Of a DNA stretch of 13,842 nucleotides, positions 8,821-13,842 are shown piece after piece (the stretch's first letter is position 1; every line of letters starts with the position of its first letter). Below the pieces are notes generated by a model, which was not told the DNA's origin, made no database searches, and saw nothing but the letters and a program-made list of their open reading frames with translations. Source of the stretch: Davidsoniella eucalypti (taxonomy: Eukaryota; Ascomycota; Sordariomycetes; Microascales; Ceratocystidaceae). The stretch is taken from NCBI GenBank assembly GCA_004009845.1, contig RMBW01000305.1, positions 1 through 13,842 of the forward strand. Reading direction: 5' to 3'. The translations under genes and the position numbers were made by a program.

Positions 8821-9085
8821 GGCAAGCAAACGGCTTGGACAGGACGAATAAAGGCAAGCAAACGGCTTGGACAAAGGGAGAAATCAAGCGGTCGGCTTGT
8901 ACAGGGAAAGGGGCAAGCGGACGGCTTGGACAGGAAAAGTGGCAAGCGGGCGGCTTGGACAGGAAGAGAGGCAAGCGGACGGCTTGGACAACAGAGAGGG
9001 CAAGCGGACGGCTTGGACGGAAGAGAGGGCAAGCAGACGGCTTGGACAGAAAAGAGGGCAAGCAGACGGCTTGGACAACAAAACT
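8821..9085. repeat. Nine-copy, about 29-bp tandem repeat in the M 5' leader
   Basis: Units start at 8821, 8853, about 8883, 8912, 8941, 8970, 8999, 9028 and 9057; the last six keep an exact 29-bp period. The plus-strand consensus begins GGCAAGCGGACGGCTTGGAC and has a variable purine-rich tail. Every copy keeps CAAGC-N5-GCTTG, a 5-bp stem with a 5-base loop, while the loop bases vary. The array lies between the primer site and the gag start codon and contains no ATG on the sense (minus) strand. Because 29 is not a multiple of 3 and the unit has no stops, several long false reading frames cross it on both strands. Confidence 0.9.
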
Positions 9086-9093
9086 TAAGAGTT

Positions 9094-9104
9094 ATCGGTC
9101 TCAA
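9094..9104 (-). other. M primer binding site of the self-priming (Tf1) type
   Basis: On the minus strand the LTR ends ...GTCTCA, followed by TT and then TTGAGACCGAT (9104-9094). This is perfectly complementary over 11 bases to ATCGGTCTCAA inside the LTR (9170-9160), and pairing stops at both ends. It does not start with the TGG that tRNA-primed elements usually carry. In Tf1 the first 11 bases of the mRNA anneal to such a site and prime minus-strand synthesis. Confidence 0.8.
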
Positions 9105-9106
9105 AA

Positions 9107-9285
9107 TGAGACGATATACGAGGATTTGCGAGGAAAAATGGTCGTAAAGATGAATTGAATTGAGACCGATGAGGGAGAAAGAGAAACTAAGACTAAACTA
9201 CGAGGGAATCGGTCCCTATTTATGTCAAAGTCAAGTAGGGCCAAGGCATGACTTGGCCAATACTGATGGGCCTTAGACCCTTACA
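9107..9285 (-). repeat. M 5' LTR, 179 bp
   Basis: On the minus strand it runs from TGTAAGGGTCTAAGG to TCGTCTCA, with TG...CA ends. The upstream boundary is set by comparison with the T LTR, which starts with the same bases at 9911. The R/U5 half matches E1, while the U3 differs. The U3 contains a perfect 7-bp inverted repeat, GGCCAAG-GCATGA-CTTGGCC, at 9239-9258. Confidence 0.9.
9160..9223 (-). promoter_or_regulatory. M LTR core promoter and inferred RNA start
   Basis: On the minus strand the TATA-like box ATAAATAG lies at 9223-9216. About 53 bases downstream is ATCGGTCTCAA (9170-9160), which the self-priming model makes the RNA 5' end. The same TATA-to-segment distance, 53-55 bases, is found in the LTRs of E1 and T. 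A transcript from 9170 has no ATG before 8761, the gag start. Confidence 0.65.
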
Positions 9286-9910
9286 CAGTGAATACGACGG
9301 ATACGCACTGTTGGTCCTTCTTTGGTTTGCCCAAGACTCGGGTCAACTCCAGCGGCTTGATGCCATTGCTGTAGGCAAACTCCTTCGCGAAGTTCGCGAC
9401 TTCGGACTTGGGGACGCCGTGCATGACCAGCCGTTGCCAGTCTTCCGGTTCCACGCAGTCCTTCCAGCCGAGGGGGCGCAGTTTTGCAAGCCACGTGGTC
9501 TTGGTTGAGAGCAGGTGGCGCTTGGCTGTCTCGCTGCAGCACTTGATCATGACGTTATTTTTCCGTGAGGTCCAAACCTCAATGGCTTTCATCTTTCCGT
9601 CATAGTTAACCAAGTCACGTATGTGCTTGGGGGAAGGAATCTTGCCACCACCGATAAGCATCAGTGTGGTGCTCTGTGTAGTCTTAACAGAGGTGGTTGG
9701 ACGTTTGGCGCGGGTCACCTTCTGCCAGCCTTCATCGGAGGCATCTGGGGCCGCGGCTTGCGGTTTTGTAGGGGGCGTCGCTTCGGTAGCTTGCGCCGGT
9801 TTGGTTGTTGAGATGGTTGTAGTCTTGGGCGGCGCAGTGGTAGCGGTCTCCGCAGGTGAGGTCGTGGCGTCAGTGACAGCCTTTGCCGGCTCAGTGACGG
9901 AAGAGGCAGG
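9281..9910 (-). pseudogene. Fragment of a LINE (Tad1/L1-like) ORF1, flanked by two LTRs
   Basis: The minus strand is open from 9910 to a stop at 9283-9281, about 209 codons, with no ATG start; the GTG at 9718 is internal. The N-terminal third is a Pro/Ala/Thr-rich stretch. It is followed by DEGWQKVTRAKRP, then a segment resembling the RRM-like part of LINE ORF1 proteins (WTSRKNNVMIKC, WQRLVMHGVPKSEV, ending CVSVVF). ORF1 proteins are nucleic-acid-binding chaperones of LINE particles. The frame is cut at its 5' side by the T LTR (starting at 9911) and at its 3' side by the M LTR (9285); the last codon and the stop are made by the M LTR. The zinc knuckles and the endonuclease/RT ORF are missing. 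The family call rests on motif resemblance only. Confidence 0.65.
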
Positions 9911-10089
9911 TGTAAGGGTCTAAGGCCCTGGTTGGTTTGGCTAAGCTTGATCTAAGCCTATGCAAAACGGTTATAAATAGCGACGTCTTCCCGCCGTTAT
10001 TCCAACAGATAATAGTCCTTCTCTCCATCGGCCACAATCTAATCACCCTTTCTAAGATTGTTGGCCTCGTCCCTCCTTAGATCCTCTCA
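9911..10089 (+). repeat. T 5' LTR, 179 bp
   Basis: It begins TGTAAGGGTCTAAGG and ends GATCCTCTCA. Its first 88 bases recur at 11133-11220 with only two compensating single-A indels. The sequence before each copy is unrelated, which fixes the 5' boundary at 9911. The 3' boundary is inferred from the CTCTCA end and the primer site that follows. The U3 has a direct repeat, CTAAGC-TTGAT-CTAAGC. Confidence 0.88.
9972..10037 (+). promoter_or_regulatory. T LTR promoter and inferred RNA 5' segment
   Basis: The TATA box TATAAATA is at 9972-9979. Fifty-five bases downstream of its start lies ATCGGCCACAA (10027-10037), which pairs with the primer site at 10092-10102. The spacing matches the LTRs of M and E1. 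Confidence 0.65.
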
Positions 10090-10091
10090 TT

Positions 10092-10102
10092 TTGTGGCCG
10101 AT
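10092..10102 (+). other. T primer binding site of the self-priming type
   Basis: TTGTGGCCGAT lies two bases after the end of the 5' LTR and is the exact reverse complement of ATCGGCCACAA at 10027-10037; pairing stops at 11 bases on both sides. Compared with M (TTGAGACCGAT), two positions differ, and both are compensated in the LTR partner. Confidence 0.8.
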
Positions 10103-10477
10103 CAACCTTTAGATCGTCGACGTTTGACGCGATCACCCTTCGTTTCTGTGATTATACCTTCGTTTTTTGGTGATAATTACCCCTCTTTTTGGCGCTGTGA
10201 AAATGCCTTATCTTTATTTACCCGTCCTCTCTTTGTAATTGAGCCGACGTTTTCCCCCTGTTATGCCGCTGCTTACTGAAGTGAAGCCGTCAAGTACCCG
10301 TAAAACGATGCAAATCGTCGCGGAAGTAGTACCTCTGTAACGTTCTCTGAAATTAAGCCGACATTAACCTCGGGATTACGCTGGTTCTCCGCAGAAATAG
10401 AGCCTGATGTAGACCTCTGTCATCCCGCTAAAATGGACCTGTATGAGTGCACACGCCTGTTGAAAGGGTGTCGATTG

Positions 10478-10509
10478 TACGCCCTGGGAACCAGCCCGGC
10501 TAAGTCGTA
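10478..10509 (+). repeat. 32-bp repeat of T, dispersed copy
   Basis: A diverged copy of the unit at 10843-10906. It has the same length and the same ends (TACGCCC and AGCCCGGCTAAGTCGT), with differences in the middle. Confidence 0.7.
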
Positions 10510-10842
10510 GTCGAACCGGAATAGACACAGAGTCTCCACGGCATACATCTCTCCATTGCAGCCAACAGGCCATCTACTCCTGTACGACCCCGTTAGCCGT
10601 GCGCTAAGGTCGCTAGGATTTTCACACCCTTTTTTACATTTTTTGGGGGTGCATGCACCCTCTGTCCGTCTTTCCGGGGTCAACACGGACCCCCCATCCC
10701 ACAGAATTGCATTTACCAGGCCCTGGAAACCCCTCGAATGCGCCCGACGGCGCCCCCTTTATCTTTATACCGCCTTTTCAACCATTTTTCCTGCGACAGG
10801 CAGGGGGAAATGATGACACCATGTACCCCCCAAGGCTTCACA

Positions 10843-10906
10843 TACGCCCCGGTATCAAGCCCGGTTAAGTCGTGCACGCCCCGGTATCAAGCCCGGCTAA
10901 GTCGTG
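10843..10906 (+). repeat. 32-bp tandem repeat of T, two copies
   Basis: Two adjacent units, 10843-10874 and 10875-10906, share CGCCCCGGTATCAAGCCCGG and end in TAAGTCGTG. They differ at two positions, the first base and one C/T change. Confidence 0.88.
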
Positions 10907-11114
10907 ATCGGAAGCAGAAGGATTAGTACATCTCGTGGTCGGATTGCACCCCCCCTGGGCGTCGCAGATGCAGAATATACACGCCCCAAGAGTTTCGGGC
11001 ACGCCAGGATTAGGCAGGAATTTATTGATGTTGCAATATTGGTTTCAGCGTACACGGGTTGTTTTGGTATTTGTAATTAGAAAAACATTAGTTAGGTAGT
11101 ATATTTTTTCTGCC

Positions 11115-11132
11115 GGTGGAGGGGGAGGCTAT
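11115..11132 (+). other. T polypurine tract
   Basis: GGTGGAGGGGGAGG followed by CTAT directly before the 3' LTR. The stretch from TTTTTTCTGCCGGTGG up to the LTR closely resembles the pre-LTR end of E1 (TTTTTCTGCCGATGG...). Confidence 0.7.
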
Positions 11133-11220
11133 TGTAAGGGTCTAAGGCCCTGGTTGGTTTGGCTAAGCTTGATCTAAGCCTATGCAAACGGTTATAAAAT
11201 AGCGACGTCTTCCCGCCGTT
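11133..11220 (+). repeat. T 3' LTR, truncated after 88 bp
   Basis: Matches 9911-9998. It retains the U3 and the TATA box (TATAAAATA, 11193-11201) and stops at CCGCCGT, where the E3 LTR begins. The T at 11220 could belong to either side. The R and U5 parts would lie beyond E3. Confidence 0.9.
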
Positions 11221-11400
11221 GAGACGATATACGAGGAGTTGCGATGAAAACTGGTCGTAAAAGAATAGTTCGATTGAGACCGATGAAGGAGAAAGAGAAA
11301 CTAAGACTAATAATCGGCGGGAATAGGTCCCTACTTATAGCCGATTCTAGTACTGACAAGGAATGCCTTGGCTAACCTTACTAGGCCTTAGTCTCTTACA
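11220..11400 (-). repeat. E3 3' LTR, 181 bp
   Basis: By eye it is the exact reverse complement of 3450-3630, with TG...CA ends. The segment equivalent to the RNA start and self-priming bases is at 11284-11274. Confidence 0.92.
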
Positions 11401-11634
11401 ATAGTCTCCCCCCCCATCGGCAGAAAAATTACACTAATTTTACGTCTAAACATACAAAAAACACCCCTGTAGCATGGTGTATACAAACTTAAAACCGTAT
11501 AGTACCCTGGTACTCAATATCCAAAAACAGAAATAACTCCAGAAACAGAAATAACTCCAAAATAGGTCAGCAATCTTATCCTGCAGACGCTCGGGTGTGC
11601 AGGTGACCAAGGTGGTGCAGCCAATATTGCTGCC
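11401..11634 (-). other. E3 3' UTR and polypurine tract
   Basis: The polypurine tract (eight G on the minus strand) lies next to the LTR. The 18-bp duplication is at 11525-11560. It differs from E1 by a few substitutions and one T in a homopolymer. It contains no gene. Confidence 0.8.
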
Positions 11635-13842
11635 TTAGCCTACCATCAGTGGACTGCGTGTGTCCATACTCGTACCATGGTCCTTCTCGGGGCCATCCTC
11701 TGGTAGCAACCAGGCAGTGTAAAGGGATTGGAGGGTCACGTTCCAATTCTTTTTCGTCTTCTCCGTGAAGACCAACCATGCTGCAGTGTCCTTCACGTGT
11801 TCCAATGGTTCCCAGGTAGCATCTTGGTAACCTTTCCATTTGACCAAGGCTTGCGTGTGTCCATGGCGGGTACGTTGCTTGACGATTGCTTCCACCCGGT
11901 ACTCGCCTGTTTCCACAGAGTCGTCTTCAAGTGCTTCCCTAGCCGTGATAGCCGCGGGCTCATCATCAGGTACTTCCTGCGAGGGTAAGGGGTTGTTGGG
12001 AGCTCGGCGGATTAGGCTTACGTGGAAAACAGGATGGATGCCTGTGGGCACGTTCAATCGTACGTTGTGAGTGCCTGTAACCTCTAGGACTGTGTACAGT
12101 CTGGCCAACCAGTCTAATTTCTTGGACGGTCTCTCCGTGGTCAGGTTCTTCGTGTTGAGGTATACCTTATCTCCCACTCTGAAACTCTCGGATGGTTGAC
12201 GGAGACGGTTGGCGCTGGTTTCCTGGTGTTCCTGGGTGGCAGCCATAGCTACGATCGCGAATTGGGTTGCGTCGCTTAGTTTGGACAGCCATTCCTGGGC
12301 ACCACAAACAGGAGATTTGTCAGAGGCAGGGGGACCTTGAACGGAGGGTTCAATAATGTCCACGTTGAAACCATGAGTGGTGAAGAAAGGGGAGAGGCCA
12401 GTGGTTGAGGAAATGCGGTTGTTGAGGGCAATTGCGCTTGGGGCAGTAGTGAGGCCCAGTCGTCCTGTGCGAAGGAACAGAAATTGCGCAAGTACGTTTC
12501 AATCTCCTGATTACTGCGCTCCTGACTACCATCAGTCTGGGGGTGGAAAGCAGTAGATAGGCGGCGTTGAATCCCAAAGCGACGGCATACTTCGCCCCAA
12601 AACAGCTGAGCAAATTGAGGCCCTCTGTCGGAAACGATTGCAAGGGGGAAGCCGTGGTGGGAAAAGACGTGAATCAGCAGGGCTTCAGCAGTGGCTTGTG
12701 CGGTAATGGCCTTCATGGGGATCAGGATTTGCGATTTCGACAGGCGGTCGGTGACTCCTAGGATAGAAGTGTAACCAGCAGAAGGGGGTAATGGGCCGAT
12801 AAAGTCCATGGCCAGTTCAGACCAAGGTCTGGACGGTACTGGCAGGGGCTTCAACAGGCCACGCTTCTGCTCTCGCCAAATCTTGCTTTTTCCAAAGAAG
12901 AGCAATTCGACACGAACTGTCGGACATCGTTGGTGAGGCCAGGCCAGGCATATTCGCGCGACACTAAGTCACGGGTAATTGCTCTGCCGGGGTGGCCTGC
13001 GAGGGTAGAGTCGTGAATTCGCTGGATGATCTGGTCCTCAGGGGCTCGTAGTGAGGGACCCAAAGTCTATCGCGCCAGCGTAGTCTTCCTTCCGAGTCTA
13101 GCTTGCACTCGCTCATTTGCCATTGCAAACCCCAGTCGGCTGGGAATGAGCGAGCTCCTTCTCGTACTAGTTTACGAGCTAACCACCAACGGTTGCATTG
13201 GGTCAGAGCTTGGTTCCATAGGCTAGTCATCTCGGGGTCCGCGAAGGGGGAGGTCAACAGCTTCCTTAGTCGCCTTGTCGTCAGTCGGCGCGTCCTTGTC
13301 AGGCTCCTGAGCCCAAACTGCGCCGATTACCACCAGGTCGTGCTTGACTCACTCTTCTCGAGGAGTTGGTGGAAGCGACTAGCCAGCCTGTCGTCACTTT
13401 CGTTGGCTGGCATGTCCTGGTCCCTTCTAGACAGGGCGTCTGGCACAACTTGCTCAGTACCTGGGCGGTGGCGTAGGCAGAAACTAAAGTCCGAAAGCTC
13501 ATATCCCCAGGGCGTTGTCTCTCGGCCAGCGTTCTCTTGGTTGAAAGTACTCCAAGTTACGGTGGTCGGTCCACCAACGAAGTCAACCCCTAGGAGGAAA
13601 GGGCGCCATTCTCGAATGGACCAGTAGATAGCCAACATCTCCTTATTGAATGGGGTAATTGGCTTCGGGGGGTGTGAGCTTGCGTGAGAGAAAAGCAATG
13701 GGGTGCATGAGACCCATCGTCTCCTCGCTGAGACAACTCTGCTCCCAGGGCGTAACCGGAAGAGTCTGCGGTCAATACCGTTTCTCTCAGCGGGTCAAAG
13801 GGGGTCAGAAACAGGGGAGTGAGGAAGGCTCTCTTAACCTCG
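11635..13842 (-). pseudogene. pol: E3 pol fragment: RNase H, integrase, chromodomain, frame-broken
   Basis: The encoded protein matches E1 but is split into at least five overlapping frames. The C-terminal piece (12363-11635) is clean and holds the end of integrase and the chromodomain (about 11905-11756: YRVEAI, LVKWKGY, TWEP). Compared base by base with E1, I see single-base losses near 12432, 12893, 13037, 13342, 13512, 13545 and 13570, a two-base loss near 13647, insertions near 13250 and 13713, and paired changes near 13800. None lies between 11220 and about 12430. RNase H (TADSSG, WTDH-like) and the integrase residues remain recognisable across the frames. The CSSC zinc motif of integrase is damaged by the loss near 12893. 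Decay and sequence error are both possible. Confidence 0.88.

Larger units (their letters stand above)
3631..9285 (-). mobile_element. Ty3/gypsy chromovirus M, 3'-truncated by insertion of E1
   Basis: Read on the minus strand this element has, in order, 5' LTR (9285-9107), self-priming primer site (9104-9094), 5' leader with nine hairpin repeats, gag (8761-6830), frameshift signal and pol (from 6791 or by frameshift). It stops at 3631 in the integrase C-terminus, where the E1 LTR begins. The missing end (rest of integrase, probably chromodomain, 3' UTR, 3' LTR) would lie beyond E1, outside the window. Gag and pol are intact up to the break. Its 5' end sits in a LINE ORF1 fragment; the flanking bases beyond 9285 are CAGTG. 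Confidence 0.93.
10103..11132 (+). other. T internal region, no recognisable gene
   Basis: The region contains only short, unsupported reading frames of under 90 codons and no retroviral motif. At 10110-10240 there are loosely repeated T-rich segments (for example ATCACCCTTCGTTTC, ATTATACCTTCGTTTT). AATTGAGCCGACGTT at about 10238 and AATTAAGCCGACATT at about 10352 look like another diverged pair. A 32-bp unit occurs three times (see the separate entry). I see no tRNA- or snRNA-like sequence. Confidence 0.6.
9911..11219 (+). mobile_element. Non-autonomous LTR retrotransposon T (TRIM-like), 3' end cut by E3
   Basis: It has a 179-bp 5' LTR, an 11-base self-priming primer site, 1043 bp of internal sequence without a recognisable protein, a polypurine tract and the first 88 bp of a 3' LTR. 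Undamaged it would be about 1.4 kb. The LTR start, the CTCTCA end, the TATA box and the CTAT before the 3' LTR resemble E1 and M, so it looks like a short non-autonomous member of the same group. Its internal region is longer than is usual for TRIMs and far shorter than for LARDs. The 5' flank GCAGG (9906-9910) lies in the LINE fragment. Confidence 0.82.
11220..13842 (-). mobile_element. Ty3/gypsy chromovirus E3, inverted near-identical copy of E1
   Basis: Read on the minus strand it runs from inside RNase H at the right edge through integrase and chromodomain, stop, 3' UTR, polypurine tract and 3' LTR (11400-11220). It mirrors E1 1008-3630. It is inserted in the 3' LTR of T, about 20 bases below the TATA box. 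Its reading frames are broken by many single-base indels that become denser toward 13842. Confidence 0.93.

Noticed and set aside
8762..9061. An N-terminal 100-residue extension of Gag starting at 9061.
   Set aside because: The codon at 9061 is TTG and the extension is only translated repeat sequence. The first ATG of the inferred transcript is at 8761.
3603..9061. Repeat-induced point mutation of the repeated copies.
   Set aside because: Gag and pol of M are open over more than 1600 codons, and the frame breaks elsewhere are indels rather than C-to-T stops. I did not compute dinucleotide indices.
8821..9085. A CRISPR-like array, because of the regular 29-bp period.
   Set aside because: There are no distinct spacers: the whole unit repeats and lies in a eukaryotic retrotransposon leader.
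9107..9130. A tRNA-derived primer site after the M LTR.
   Set aside because: The bases after the LTR do not begin with TGG, and they pair perfectly with the LTR instead.
8721..9158. Several long open frames on both strands across the tandem repeats, including a plus-strand frame of 145 codons.
   Set aside because: They arise because a stop-free 29-bp unit is repeated. They have biased composition, and several start from non-ATG codons.
9621..9923. A plus-strand frame of 100 codons with a Val/Ala-rich product.
   Set aside because: It is the complement of the Pro/Ala/Thr-rich LINE ORF1 frame, which has the recognisable motifs.
10103..11132. Short plus- and minus-strand reading frames in element T (up to 88 codons) as genes.
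   Set aside because: No recognisable motif, overlapping frames on both strands, and a position inside a non-coding LTR element.
1..13842. An envelope gene or a host gene among the elements.
   Set aside because: No stretch shows such similarity; everything outside LTRs, gag, pol and the LINE fragment is leader, UTR or non-coding element sequence.

Overview
The window is a nest of fungal-type retrotransposons. I see no host gene, tRNA or rRNA. A filamentous fungus or a close relative is the best guess. The reasons are Ty3/gypsy chromoviruses of the Tf1/sushi kind (chromodomain integrase, self-complementary primer site) and a remnant of a Tad1/L1-like LINE. I cannot name the species.

Layout. 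(1) Positions 1-3630, plus strand: the 3' two thirds of a Ty3/gypsy element, here called E1. It has reverse transcriptase (broken by two 1-base deletions), RNase H, integrase and chromodomain, then a 3' UTR, a polypurine tract and a 181-bp 3' LTR. (2) Positions 3631-9285, minus strand: a related element, M, with a 179-bp 5' LTR, primer site, a 5' leader holding nine hairpin repeats, gag, a probable -1 frameshift signal, and pol cut off in the integrase C-terminus by E1. (3) Positions 9286-9910, minus strand: a fragment of LINE ORF1 caught between two LTRs. (4) Positions 9911-11219, plus strand: a non-autonomous LTR element of about 1.3 kb (here T) with no convincing ORF, a 179-bp 5' LTR and a 3' LTR cut at 88 bp. 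(5) Positions 11220-13842, minus strand: a second copy of E1 (here E3), with an LTR that I read as identical to E1's. E1 and E3 form inverted arms around a loop of about 7.6 kb.

How the parts fit. M and T each carry, just after the 5' LTR, an 11-base segment perfectly complementary to a segment inside the LTR about 54 bases below the TATA box. This is the arrangement of Tf1-type self-priming. The M and T versions differ at two positions, and both differences are compensated in the partner strand. T therefore looks like a non-autonomous relative that could be mobilised by the enzymes of E/M-type elements. The oldest layer is the LINE remnant; M and T inserted into or beside it; E1 then landed in M and E3 in T.

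Most reading-frame breaks are single-base indels. In E3 they become denser toward the right edge, so some may be sequence errors rather than real decay.
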